Source of the DNA: Balneolaceae bacterium | GTDB lineage: Bacteria; Bacteroidota; Rhodothermia; Balneolales; Balneolaceae | Length of the DNA stretch: 46,079 nt | NCBI GenBank assembly: GCA_016937115.1 | Contig: JAFGWN010000049.1 | Coordinates: 1 to 46,079 of the forward strand | Direction: 5' to 3' | Shown: piece after piece, positions 1 through 8,840 of the stretch | Layout of the letters: each line of letters starts with the position of its first letter | Numbering within the stretch: the first letter of the stretch is position 1 | Made by a program: the position numbers and the translations under genes | Notes under the pieces: generated by a model | Seen by the model: the letters and a program-made list of their open reading frames with translations, nothing else | What the model was told of the DNA's origin: nothing | The model's database searches: none

Positions 1-230
1 AGCTCTAACTCATCATCATGCCCTTCCATTTCGCCCCGGATAGCTTCCGCAAACCGGATTGATTTATTCCTGGATTCAAACTCATAATAAAACACGCCAG
101 GTGGATGATGCGGTCGCCGCTCACCTTCAAACAGAATATCCTGTGCCGGTTTTTCACGCACGGCCTCGATCTCGGCTTCCACCGCCTTAATCGCTTTCTT
201 GATGAGTTTTTTGGTTTCTTTATCGGTCAA
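1..230 (-). CDS. Hypothetical protein, N-terminal part only (runs off left edge); not in the supplied ORF list
   Basis: Reverse strand is open from a TAA at 276-278 to the window edge: ...LTDKETKKLIKKAIKAVEAEIEAVREKPAQDILFEGERRPHHPPGVFYYEFESRNKSIRFAEAIRGEMEGHDDELE. No ATG or GTG before TTG at 228-230, so the start is uncertain. Confidence 0.5.
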   Translation of the reverse strand, partial: MTDKETKKLIKKAIKAVEAEIEAVREKPAQDILFEGERRPHHPPGVFYYEFESRNKSIRFAEAIRGEMEGHDDELE

Positions 231-282
231 TGGGGTTGTTGGGTTTTTGGTATTGATTCTATTTACAGTGGGACGTTAGCAT

Positions 283-355
283 CCACACGCGAGATGTGAA
301 ACGTGAGACGGTTCGTTTCACATCTGCCGTTTGCCGTCTCACGCCTGTCGTCTGC
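283..355. repeat. Degenerate heptanucleotide array with head-to-head halves and a hairpin
   Basis: + strand 314-355: cgtttca catctgc cgtttgc cgtctca cgcctgt cgtctgc. - strand reading 310 to 283: cgtctca cgtttca catctcg cgtgtgg. Inverted repeat gatgtgaaacg (293-303)/cgtttcacatc (314-324). Confidence 0.8.
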
Positions 356-712
356 CTATCTTGTTTTCTTTATCATGTTGGAAAGCATGGCAAATACGTG
401 GTTCATGCGGTCATCAAAATCCGAAAGTTTATCATCGGGCACAAAACTCAATTTGCGCGATACTTCCAATTGCGTATCGATCTCAACCAGAGACGAACGC
501 GCTATTTCATAAAAACGGCGCCGTTCCTTCGCTGATTTACGTGCTGCGCCTTCCGCAATATTTGATGCGATGGAGACCGCCGCCCTCCGCATCTGGGAAG
601 ATAAGCCATATTGCTCACTTTTCGGAAAGGAACGTGTAATTTCATAGATATTTGACGTCAATACGATGCTCTTTTTCCACACCTCCAGTTTCTTATGCTG
701 TAAATTAATCAT
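356..712 (-). CDS. Four-helix bundle protein (23S rRNA intervening-sequence protein / Avd-like family)
   Basis: MINLQHKKLEVWKKSIVLTSNIYEITRSFPKSEQYGLSSQMRRAAVSIASNIAEGAARKSAKERRRFYEIARSSLVEIDTQLEVSRKL is the family signature. ATG at 712 preceded by GGAGAGAG; the listed ORF extends to a TTG at 724. Confidence 0.9.
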   Translation of the reverse strand: MINLQHKKLEVWKKSIVLTSNIYEITRSFPKSEQYGLSSQMRRAAVSIASNIAEGAARKSAKERRRFYEIARSSLVEIDTQLEVSRKLSFVPDDKLSDFDDRMNHVFAMLSNMIKKTR

Positions 713-745
713 GACTCTCTCCAATCTTAGTTAAAGTTAATGCCA

Positions 746-787
746 CGTCTCACATTTGCCGTCTGCCATCTGTCTTCTGCCGTTTCA
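746..787. repeat. Degenerate heptanucleotide array, same family as 314-355
   Basis: cgtctca catttgc cgtctgc catctgt cttctgc cgtttca: six uninterrupted 7-nt units. Confidence 0.8.
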
Positions 788-789
788 GG

Positions 790-1554
790 TTATTCATATA
801 AGTCATCCAAATCAGCACCGGCTAAATCACTAAAAAGCCGGCTCACCTTTTGTGTTACCGCCTCGAAATACGCCTTCCCCTTTTCTGCCGTGGCTTTTTT
901 GGGATTTCCCACACCGGTATCTTTGGTCACTTTCAACCATTTGCGCTCGGCCCAGGCCCAGTTTTCGCGCAGTGCTTTTATTTTATACTCTTTAGCTTCA
1001 CCATTTCCGGCATCGTCCAGCGGGCGTACAAGTTCCGGACAGAGATACATCACCATGCTGGTCTCCATCTCATCAGCGTGATCACCGTTGGGGTGATCAA
1101 AAAAATCAGCTTTGTCTACTGCCTGAAACCAATTGCAAAAACTGATAAACATATCGGGATATTTTACGCCCAGCTCGCGAATCATCGGCTTGAAATTATT
1201 ACCTCCGTGGCTGTTTAGAATGAGCAGCTTGTGAATACCCTGTCGGTTCAGTACTTCAATCACATCATTTAATACAGCAGCCTGCGTGCTCGGGTGCATA
1301 TTTATGTCCAACTTAATGTTGGTCTGCCCGGTGTTCACCCCGAATGGAATAGTGGGTAAAATCATAATTTTTGCACCTGCTTCCCAAGCCAGCCGCCCCG
1401 CTTCTGCCGCTACTTCTTCTGCCTCATAAATATCGGTCGCATACGGCAAGTGATAGTTGTGGGCTTCTGTTGCTCCCCACGGTAAAACCACTAAATCAAC
1501 CCGTTGGTCTTTCAAATCTTTCCAATTGCTTTCGGCTAAAATATATTTTCGCAT
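790..1554 (-). CDS. Creatininase family protein
   Basis: LVVLPWGATEAHNYHLPYATDIYEAE, LLILNSHGGNNFKPMIRELG and GDHADEMETSMVMYL are creatininase-family metal/active-site motifs. Confidence 0.9.
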   Translation of the reverse strand: MRKYILAESNWKDLKDQRVDLVVLPWGATEAHNYHLPYATDIYEAEEVAAEAGRLAWEAGAKIMILPTIPFGVNTGQTNIKLDINMHPSTQAAVLNDVIEVLNRQGIHKLLILNSHGGNNFKPMIRELGVKYPDMFISFCNWFQAVDKADFFDHPNGDHADEMETSMVMYLCPELVRPLDDAGNGEAKEYKIKALRENWAWAERKWLKVTKDTGVGNPKKATAEKGKAYFEAVTQKVSRLFSDLAGADLDDLYE

Positions 1555-1615
1555 AATTTTAAGATATTTCGACTTCGCTCCACTTCGTACGTTGTGTTCA
1601 ATACGACATTACAAA

Positions 1616-1650
1616 ACATTCATCATTCAACACTCATAATTCATTAATTC
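1616..1650. repeat. Degenerate heptanucleotide array, AT-rich family
   Basis: acattca tcattca acactca taattca ttaattc: five consecutive 7-nt units ending 1 nt from the GntR stop codon (1652-1654). Confidence 0.7.
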
Positions 1651-1651
1651 C

Positions 1652-2503
1652 CTACTGATCCCACAATTCTGCCCGGATGGTATTTGCGCTTTTATCCGAT
1701 ATCTGGTACCTCAGCATAACGCGGCTGCGTTCGGGCACTTTATCTTCCACCAGCTTGGCACAGGGTGAGGTGTAAATAATCAAGTCGGTATCGCGAACAA
1801 ACAGCGGCAGTGATTTGCCATAGGTAGCGCCTGCAACAAAAGAGCCCTCAAAATTTATTTTCGCCTTTAAAGCATCAATAATTTTGGGAATCGTTTCATC
1901 TTCCGCCACAACAAGCCCGATTGTCTCAATTGCCGCCCGGTCCACAATGGAGAGCAGCGTATCCGCATGAATGCTATAGATAATCGGCAGCAGGCGCCCT
2001 TTTTCGGCAAACTCCCGAAATTTATTGATCAGCTGAATGGGCACAAACAACGCATCGTACTTTACTGTTTTATTATATTCATCGGGCATCAGCACTGCGC
2101 TACGCACCCCCACCTCTTCACGAATAGCATCAGCCAGCATGCGGCCAAGTTCGCCGGTTTCTCCAACCGTAGCACACGTTTCAATGCGGTCGGGCCAATC
2201 CATAAAGCTCAGCTGCTCCTGAAAAAGCTCATCGATCTCGGAATCATCCAGTCCATAACCGACCAGTTCCTCCAGCAGCTTGCGCATTTTCTCGGCCCCA
2301 ATCTCCAGCCGGTCGGCTTTGTCGAGATTGGTGTTCTGCCGTTCCACGATGAAACCGCGACCTTGTTCCCCGTGCACAAGACCTTCATCTGCTAAAATAT
2401 GATACGCTTTGCGCACCGTGTGGAAACTGGTTTCCAGCTGCCGGCCCAGCTCTCGTGTAGATGGCAGCACTTCGCCCACCTGGAACTGCTTGGTAACAAT
2501 CAT
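1652..2503 (-). CDS. GntR family transcriptional regulator with sugar-binding-like C-terminal domain
   Basis: Winged-helix segment FQVGEVLPSTRELGRQLETSFHTVRKAYHILADEGLVHGEQGRGFIVE. Reading frame continues upstream (LLKTSAKYIADRIRL) without an ATG, so the listed start truncates the first helix. Confidence 0.85.
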   Translation of the reverse strand: MIVTKQFQVGEVLPSTRELGRQLETSFHTVRKAYHILADEGLVHGEQGRGFIVERQNTNLDKADRLEIGAEKMRKLLEELVGYGLDDSEIDELFQEQLSFMDWPDRIETCATVGETGELGRMLADAIREEVGVRSAVLMPDEYNKTVKYDALFVPIQLINKFREFAEKGRLLPIIYSIHADTLLSIVDRAAIETIGLVVAEDETIPKIIDALKAKINFEGSFVAGATYGKSLPLFVRDTDLIIYTSPCAKLVEDKVPERSRVMLRYQISDKSANTIRAELWDQ

Positions 2504-2641
2504 CAGCCGGATGCGATCGGCAATATATTTGGCGGAAGTTTTCAGTAGTATCTATGTTTAATCAGTAAAATTAATATTAACAAGCAATATCCTGTTCCAA
2601 AATGCTTTCGAAGCGGAATCAAAAAGTTGGATGCTCAGTGA

Positions 2642-5320
2642 CTATTTCTTGTCCACAAGCTTCTTCAGTTCGGAAACCAGCATCAACGATTCTATGGGCG
2701 TCATCCGGTTGGGATCTACCGCTTCCAGCTTGTCTATTAGCATTTCAATGCTGGGATCAAGCTGCGTCTGAAACAGCGACGGCTGGGTGATCTGCTCCTG
2801 CTTTTTCATCTCTTTGGCCGCTTTCTTTACCGCTGCCTGCTTCTTTTTCGCCCCTTCTTCGAGCGTGCCATTGCTGTCGGTAATGTCAAGGCTGTGATTC
2901 TCCAGATTCTTCAGGATCTCTTTTGCCCGCTCAATAACAATTGAGGGTAACCCGGCCATATCGGCTACCTGAATGCCGTAGCTATGATCGGTACCTCCCG
3001 GAATTAGCTTACGCAGGAAAATAACTTTACCGTCATGTTCTTTCACTTGTACGTTATAATTAACCACATGGTCATACATATTCGCCAGCTCATTCAGCTC
3101 ATGGTAGTGGGTAGCAAACAGTGTTTTAGCAGCAACTGAAGGTTGATTATGCAGATACTCAGCCAACGACCATGCAATGCTGAGGCCATCGAACGTGCTG
3201 GTTCCGCGGCCTACTTCATCCAGCAAAATCAGTGAATTGCGCGTAGCGTTGTTGAGAATATTTGCAGCTTCGTTCATCTCTACAAGGAAAGTACTTTCCC
3301 CGGCCGCCAGGTTATCAGAGGCGCCTACCCGCGTAAAAATTTTGTCTACTAATCCAATGTGCGCTTTCTCGGCCGGCACGAAGCAGCCAACCTGGGCCAG
3401 CAGTACAATCAGTCCGGTCTGTCGAAGGATAATACTTTTCCCGGCCATATTGGGACCCGTAATAATCAGGATCTGCTCATCCTCGTTTTCGAGGTGAATA
3501 TCGTTCGGGATAAACGGGTCGCCCGGCGGCAGGGTCTTCTCCACCACCGGATGCCGCCCTTTGGTAATATCAATGACCTGGTCGTCGGCAATGGAAGGCT
3601 TGCAGTAATTATTGCGAAACGCAATTTCGGCAAAACTCTGCAGGCAATCGAGCTCGGCCATCGCCTGGGCCACCTGTTGGATTTCCTCTGCAAATTCGGC
3701 AACATACAGCCGCAACTCCTCAAAAAGCTCATATTCCAGCGTTTTGCTGCGCTCCTCAGAAGAGAGAATCTTCTCTTCTACTTCCTTGAGCTCCGGGGTG
3801 ATATAGCGCTCGGAATTTACCAGCGTCTGCTTCCGGATAAAGTGGTCCGGTACTTTATCCTTATGTGTGTTTGTCACTTCAATATAGTAACCAAACACTT
3901 TATTATAACCGATCTTCAGCGACGAGATACCGGTTTCCTGCGCCAGCTCGTTTTTAATTTTGGTAATATATTCCTTGCCGTTTCGCGCTACGTCGCGCAG
4001 CTCATCCAGTTCCTCATTAAAGCCGTCTTTAAAAATGCCTCCATCGCGCAGACTGGCCGGCGGATCTTCGTGGATGGCACGGTCGATGCGTTCCTGTACT
4101 TCAATCAAGAGTTTCAGGCGATCAGCAATATCTTTAAGCAGCGGTTCTTCCAACTGGTTAAACTGCATTTTTATGCGTGGCACTTGCGCCAGCGACAACT
4201 TTAGCTGCATCAAATCGCGGGCATTGCCGCGACCCACGCAAATGCGGGATATCAGCCGTTCAAGGTCGCCCACCTGGTCCAGCTCTTCGCGCAGATTCTC
4301 GCGAATTTCATGGTTCACGTTCAGTGCTTCTACCGCATTCAGGCGCTCACGAATGGGCTTTAGTTTTTTAAGCGGACGCATAATCCACTTGCGCAACAGG
4401 CGCCCACCCATAGCCGTTTTAGCCTGATCAAGAATGGAAATAAGCGTGCCTTCCGTACCGCCATCCTGAATGGTGGTAATTAATTCCAGGTTGCGCTTTG
4501 TAGACCCGTCCAGTGCCATAAACTCCCGGTTCTCAAACTTCTGTATCCGGCGAATGTGTCCGAGTGACGCCTTTTGTGTTTCCTGAATGTAGTGCATGAG
4601 TGCACCCGCGGCTATATGTGCCGTTTCAAGCTCTTCCACACCAAAACCCTTCAACGAATGCGTTTCGAAATGCTCGGTGAGCAAATTATAGCCGTAATCA
4701 CCCTCGTAAACCCACTCTTCTATAAAGGTTACATTATATTCTTCAAGCTCTTCGGGAATCTTGTTTTTAAACTTTTGCGAGAGCAGCAATTCCGCCGGGC
4801 TCACTGCCTGCAGCAAATCGGCTACCTGTTCTTTCGAGAGCTGGCTGACCGAAAATTCACCCGTTGATACATCAGCAAAAGAAACCCCGGCGGTACTGCC
4901 CGACCAATAGACCGCCGCCGCGTAGTTATTACGCTTGTGTTCGAGCAGTTTTTCGGATAGTGTGACACCGGGTGTTGTAATTTCGGTCACTTCCCGTTTT
5001 ACAATTTTCCGCCCTGAGTTTTTGGCATCCGAGGGATCTTCAACCTGCTCACATACAGCCACGCGATGCCCTTTCTTCACCAGCTTAGGCAGATAGGTAT
5101 CCAGCGCATGATACGGAAAACCTGCAAGCGGTGTCTGATCACCCCCGTTATTTCTTTTCGTAAGCGTGATCCCCAGTTCTTTACTTACCAGCTTGGCATC
5201 ATCGGAGAACGTTTCATAAAAATCACCCACCCGAAAAAGTAAAATCGATCCCGGGTGTTCCTCCTTGATATCATGATATTGACGCATCAGAGGGGTTAAT
5301 GATTTTGTCTTTGAAGGCAT
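2642..5320 (-). CDS. mutS: DNA mismatch repair protein MutS
   Basis: Full-length 892 aa; TPLMRQYHDIKEEHPGSILLFRVGDFYETF, Walker A TGPNMAGKSIILRQ, LLDEVGRGTSTFDGLSIAWS, TLFATHYHEL. Confidence 0.98.
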   Translation of the reverse strand: MPSKTKSLTPLMRQYHDIKEEHPGSILLFRVGDFYETFSDDAKLVSKELGITLTKRNNGGDQTPLAGFPYHALDTYLPKLVKKGHRVAVCEQVEDPSDAKNSGRKIVKREVTEITTPGVTLSEKLLEHKRNNYAAAVYWSGSTAGVSFADVSTGEFSVSQLSKEQVADLLQAVSPAELLLSQKFKNKIPEELEEYNVTFIEEWVYEGDYGYNLLTEHFETHSLKGFGVEELETAHIAAGALMHYIQETQKASLGHIRRIQKFENREFMALDGSTKRNLELITTIQDGGTEGTLISILDQAKTAMGGRLLRKWIMRPLKKLKPIRERLNAVEALNVNHEIRENLREELDQVGDLERLISRICVGRGNARDLMQLKLSLAQVPRIKMQFNQLEEPLLKDIADRLKLLIEVQERIDRAIHEDPPASLRDGGIFKDGFNEELDELRDVARNGKEYITKIKNELAQETGISSLKIGYNKVFGYYIEVTNTHKDKVPDHFIRKQTLVNSERYITPELKEVEEKILSSEERSKTLEYELFEELRLYVAEFAEEIQQVAQAMAELDCLQSFAEIAFRNNYCKPSIADDQVIDITKGRHPVVEKTLPPGDPFIPNDIHLENEDEQILIITGPNMAGKSIILRQTGLIVLLAQVGCFVPAEKAHIGLVDKIFTRVGASDNLAAGESTFLVEMNEAANILNNATRNSLILLDEVGRGTSTFDGLSIAWSLAEYLHNQPSVAAKTLFATHYHELNELANMYDHVVNYNVQVKEHDGKVIFLRKLIPGGTDHSYGIQVADMAGLPSIVIERAKEILKNLENHSLDITDSNGTLEEGAKKKQAAVKKAAKEMKKQEQITQPSLFQTQLDPSIEMLIDKLEAVDPNRMTPIESLMLVSELKKLVDKK

Positions 5321-5470
5321 AAAGGACTTAAAGCTATATTAGTAATAGTTTATGTACTAATTTATCTTTGATATTTTATGAAAATACAAAGGAACTGATT
5401 AATCTCAATTGACGATATAGGAGTAGAGAATATCGGAACATAATTTACACCGATAAATTAATACACTATT

Positions 5471-6373
5471 GTGCAAAAGTATAAGAATTTCTGGAAATCC
5501 ATCGTAACGTTGGTGAAAGAAAAAGATGTTTTTCATCATGCATCAGCCATTACGTTTAACCTGGTGATTTGCGCCATTCCATTTACCCTGTTGCTGATCT
5601 CAATTATCGGCTATGTGTTAAGCTATGAGGATGCCTTTCGTGAAGTGGTTCGTTATGGGCAGGAAATATTTCCCAGTTTTACCTACGAATCGCAAGAAAG
5701 TGACGTTTTTGAAGGTGCGGTGACTATCGAAACCATGCTCGAGCCGCTAATCAGTGCGCGGCAAGTGTTTGGTATCGTGGGTATCATCGTCCTTATTTTC
5801 TTTTCATTGGGGCTTTTCCATACCATCAAGCACGTAGTATTCGGAATCTTTGAAATTGAAGATCGCAAGCACCCCCTGTGGGAATGGGTACACAACTTCT
5901 TTACGTTCGGCCTTATTGGTGGCGTGATGATATTTTTCGCCATTGGTATTTCTATCTTTTCAGTGATTTCTATCCAGACGATTACACTGCCCTTTTCCGA
6001 TAAAGTGCTGGAACTAAACTGGTTTTACACTTTCATGAATGCCGTCTTCCCCTTGCTGTTCACCTTGTTTATTTTTTATATCCTGTATCGCTACATTAGC
6101 GAGCGGCGCATGAAACGGCGCGTCGCCTTTGTCGGAGCACTTTCATTTACACTACTATTTGGCATTGCCAAAACGCTCGTGGGCTGGTATTTAAATTATT
6201 CCTTTTTCGGGTATCGGTACTATTATCAAGGCTATGCTATACTTATCGTTATTGGCTTCTGGGCGTTTTATACAGCTGCGCTTTTCGTCATTTCAACGAT
6301 TATTGCCCGTTCATACCAAGATGCATTCCTGAAAAAACCCCTTAAAGAGAATCCTTATACCTCTATTTCATAA
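5471..6373 (+). CDS. YihY/virulence factor BrkB family membrane protein
   Basis: 300 aa multi-TM protein, FHHASAITFNLVICAIPFTLLLISIIG; GTG start. Confidence 0.85.
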   Translation: MQKYKNFWKSIVTLVKEKDVFHHASAITFNLVICAIPFTLLLISIIGYVLSYEDAFREVVRYGQEIFPSFTYESQESDVFEGAVTIETMLEPLISARQVFGIVGIIVLIFFSLGLFHTIKHVVFGIFEIEDRKHPLWEWVHNFFTFGLIGGVMIFFAIGISIFSVISIQTITLPFSDKVLELNWFYTFMNAVFPLLFTLFIFYILYRYISERRMKRRVAFVGALSFTLLFGIAKTLVGWYLNYSFFGYRYYYQGYAILIVIGFWAFYTAALFVISTIIARSYQDAFLKKPLKENPYTSIS

Positions 6374-6379
6374 TCAATT

Positions 6380-6985
6380 ATGTCTCCAAAAAAGCTTGAT
6401 GCCAATTTTTACCAGCGATCCGACGTGGTGCAAATAAGCAGAGAGCTACTTGGAAAAGTGCTTTGCACCCAATTCCCGGGTCAGCCGCTTACTTCCGGCA
6501 TCATCACCGAAACCGAAGCCTACTGTGGCCGCAACGATAAGGCCTGCCACGCCAATGATGGCTTACGCACCAAACGCACTGAGGTTATGTACCGTGCCGG
6601 CGGTGTTGCATATGTATATCTCTGCTATGGCATTCATCATCTTTTCAATATTGTGACCAACGTGAAAGACAAAGCTGATGCTGTTCTTGTGCGAGCTGTT
6701 GAGCCTGTTAACGGCATTGACTCCATTCTTGACCGCCGCAATGCTACCAAACTGAAGCCCGCCATAACCGCCGGACCCGGGCGGCTGACCCAGGCGCTGA
6801 ATATTACGACGGATTATACCGGAATTGATTTGACCGGGGATACCATCTGGATTGAAGACCGGGACAAAACCATTTCAAGTAAACAAATAGTTTCCTCACC
6901 GCGTATTGGTATCGATTATGCCGGAGACCATGCCAAACGCCCGTGGCGATTTTGCATTAGCGAAAGTAAATGGATCAGCAAATAA
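6380..6985 (+). CDS. DNA-3-methyladenine glycosylase (AAG/MPG family)
   Basis: ELLGKVLCTQFPG..ITETEAYCGRNDKACHANDGLRTKRTEVMYRAGGVAYVYLCYGIHHLFNIVT; 7 nt after the yihY-like gene. Confidence 0.95.
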   Translation: MSPKKLDANFYQRSDVVQISRELLGKVLCTQFPGQPLTSGIITETEAYCGRNDKACHANDGLRTKRTEVMYRAGGVAYVYLCYGIHHLFNIVTNVKDKADAVLVRAVEPVNGIDSILDRRNATKLKPAITAGPGRLTQALNITTDYTGIDLTGDTIWIEDRDKTISSKQIVSSPRIGIDYAGDHAKRPWRFCISESKWISK

Positions 6986-6988
6986 AAA

Positions 6989-7015
6989 AGCTCATCCCGG
7001 TAACCGGGATGAGCT
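6989..7015 (-). terminator. Intrinsic terminator for the DUF4168 gene
   Basis: agctcatcccgg-taa-ccgggatgagct, 12-bp stem; T-tract on the minus strand (+ strand aaaaa at 6984-6989). Confidence 0.85.
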
Positions 7016-7040
7016 CAAAATGAAGGTGGTTCCGGCTACG

Positions 7041-7547
7041 TTAGCCGTTACCATTTTCTGAATTGTTTTTCTGCTGCTTCATCATCTCTTTTTGGAAACG
7101 CTGCTGCAGTTCTTTGTCGGTCTGCAGAGCTAACTGAATCTGCTGAATACGCTGTTGTGTAAGTTCATTTTCCTGCAGTACCTTTTTCATTTCCTTCTGT
7201 GCATCCTGGCCAATTTTAGCCATCTTGGGCTGGAGATTTTGCATGGCCTTTTGCTCTTCTTCAGTCACTTCTATAGAGTCAGCCATCTTGGGATTTTGCT
7301 TACTCTGCTGAATCATCTGAAACCGCTGGAAATTAATATTTTCCTCAGCGTTAATCGCTTTCTGCATCTTCATATTTACTTTCTGCTGAATTGCCTGTGA
7401 CTCAGCCGCAAGTGAAACAAACATTTTAAGTTCCTGATCCGTTACATCTTCGGCAGGCTGAACTTGTTGTTGCCCTTGCGCAAAAGCTGCGCCAGCCAAC
7501 AAGATAAAGCCCATGACAAATGGTGAAAACTTTTTGATAAAATTCAT
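7041..7547 (-). CDS. DUF4168 domain-containing secreted protein
   Basis: Signal peptide MNFIKKFSPFVMGFILLAGAAFA followed by Q-rich helical DUF4168-like sequence. Confidence 0.75.
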   Translation of the reverse strand: MNFIKKFSPFVMGFILLAGAAFAQGQQQVQPAEDVTDQELKMFVSLAAESQAIQQKVNMKMQKAINAEENINFQRFQMIQQSKQNPKMADSIEVTEEEQKAMQNLQPKMAKIGQDAQKEMKKVLQENELTQQRIQQIQLALQTDKELQQRFQKEMMKQQKNNSENGNG

Positions 7548-7777
7548 AGTATAAAATTAGTTTGAATGAAAGTTACACAGTCTTGAATTAATTAGAGGAA
7601 CATAAAGATTTTTTGTTCCGATTTAAAATTGTCAATCCGATGGCTAATTTGGCACCCAGATCAACAATAACAACAAAATTAATTCAACATTGAAGGAAAC
7701 GCTTTCCCTCTTTTATCCGTTTTGCAATTTACAAACAGACCCTTTTTAAATATTAACTAATTAGGTACAAGTATATT

Positions 7778-8395
7778 ATGAAAAACATAAAAACAGTTAC
7801 GATTACTCTCTTTGCAATAGCTTTTCTTGCTATCAGCGGTTTTACAACAACTGATAAACCCGCAGAAGCTATGGCATGGAAAATTGATCCCGCTCACAGT
7901 AATATTTCATTTGACGTGCGCCACTTCTTTACTCCGGTTACCGGTCAGTTCAAAGATTACAGCTCCGAAATCCACTTCAACCCCGAAAACCTGGAGGAAA
8001 GCAGCCTCAATGTTGAGATTATGGTAAACAGCATTAATACCGGGAATGAAAAGCGCGACGGCCACCTGCAAAGCGACGACTTCTTTAATGCTGAAAAATA
8101 TCCCACAATAACATTTAGCAGTGATAAAATTACGCAAAGCAGTGAAAATTCTTTCGTCGCTCACGGGCAATTAACTATCAAAGACGTGACGAAAGATATT
8201 AAACTTCCCTTCACTCTGCTGGGCATTCAGGATCACCCGCAAAAAGAGAATACTAAAATTGCCGGCGTAAAAATTGAGCACACCATCAACCGAAATGATT
8301 ACAATGTGGGTACCGGTAACTTTGCTGAAACCGCAGTAGTCGGAGGCGACGTTAACCTTGATATCGCGCTCGAAATGCAGCACACGGTGCAATAA
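7778..8395 (+). CDS. YceI family protein (secreted, lipocalin-like)
   Basis: WKIDPAHSNISFDVRHFFTPVTGQFKDYSSEIHFNPENLEESSLNVEIMVNSINTGNEKRDGHLQSDDFFNAEKYPTITFSS. Confidence 0.95.
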   Translation: MKNIKTVTITLFAIAFLAISGFTTTDKPAEAMAWKIDPAHSNISFDVRHFFTPVTGQFKDYSSEIHFNPENLEESSLNVEIMVNSINTGNEKRDGHLQSDDFFNAEKYPTITFSSDKITQSSENSFVAHGQLTIKDVTKDIKLPFTLLGIQDHPQKENTKIAGVKIEHTINRNDYNVGTGNFAETAVVGGDVNLDIALEMQHTVQ

Positions 8396-8417
8396 TTCAC
8401 CATCTCTTTTCATATGA

Positions 8418-8446
8418 GGGGCACATTTTAAAGTGTCCCCATTTTT
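8418..8446 (+). terminator. Probable intrinsic terminator after the YceI gene
   Basis: ggggcac-attttaaa-gtgtcccc stem with one bulge, followed by attttt. Confidence 0.65.
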
Positions 8447-8448
8447 AT

Positions 8449-8784
8449 TTATCCAATCTCTTCGCCATTGGGTACCGCCTTTTCGGTTTGCAGAAGAACA
8501 ATTCCCTCCTCATCGGACATTGCCCCCAGTACCAACACTTCGGATTTAACACCTGCGATATGCTTAACCGGAAAGTTTACGACGGCTACAATCTGTTTGC
8601 CCACCAGATCTTCGGAATTATAATTTTCGGTGAGTTGTGCAGAGCTTGTTTTAATGCCCAGTACACCGAAATCAATCTTCATTACATAAGCGGGTTTACG
8701 AGCTTCAGGATTTAGCTCCGCTTCAACTATTGTACCCGTTCGCATATCCACCTTCTGGAAATCACTGAATTCAATCTGAGTCAT
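8449..8784 (-). CDS. csaA: tRNA-binding protein CsaA-like
   Basis: 111 aa; FQKVDMRTGTIVEAELNPEARKPAYVMKIDFGVLGIKTSSAQLTENY..LVGKQIVAVVNFPVKHIAGVKSEVLVLGA. Confidence 0.93.
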   Translation of the reverse strand: MTQIEFSDFQKVDMRTGTIVEAELNPEARKPAYVMKIDFGVLGIKTSSAQLTENYNSEDLVGKQIVAVVNFPVKHIAGVKSEVLVLGAMSDEEGIVLLQTEKAVPNGEEIG

Positions 8785-8840
8785 TGTTATTTCATCTTAT
8801 CTCTTTATAATTTCATTTAATTTTAGCTATATACTGTGTT

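Noticed and set aside
356-724. Diversity-generating retroelement or 23S rRNA intervening sequence
   Set aside because: The four-helix-bundle protein is Avd/IVS-like but there is no reverse transcriptase, template/variable repeat pair, or rRNA sequence in the window.
283-787. CRISPR array
   Set aside because: Units are 7 nt with no spacers and no cas genes are present.
3359-4204. 281-aa + strand ORF
   Set aside because: Fully antisense to mutS, whose conserved domains are intact; typical shadow ORF.
8785-8840. Cobalamin riboswitch upstream of the BtuF-like gene
   Set aside because: The intergenic space is only 56 nt and contains no recognisable B12-box-like sequence.
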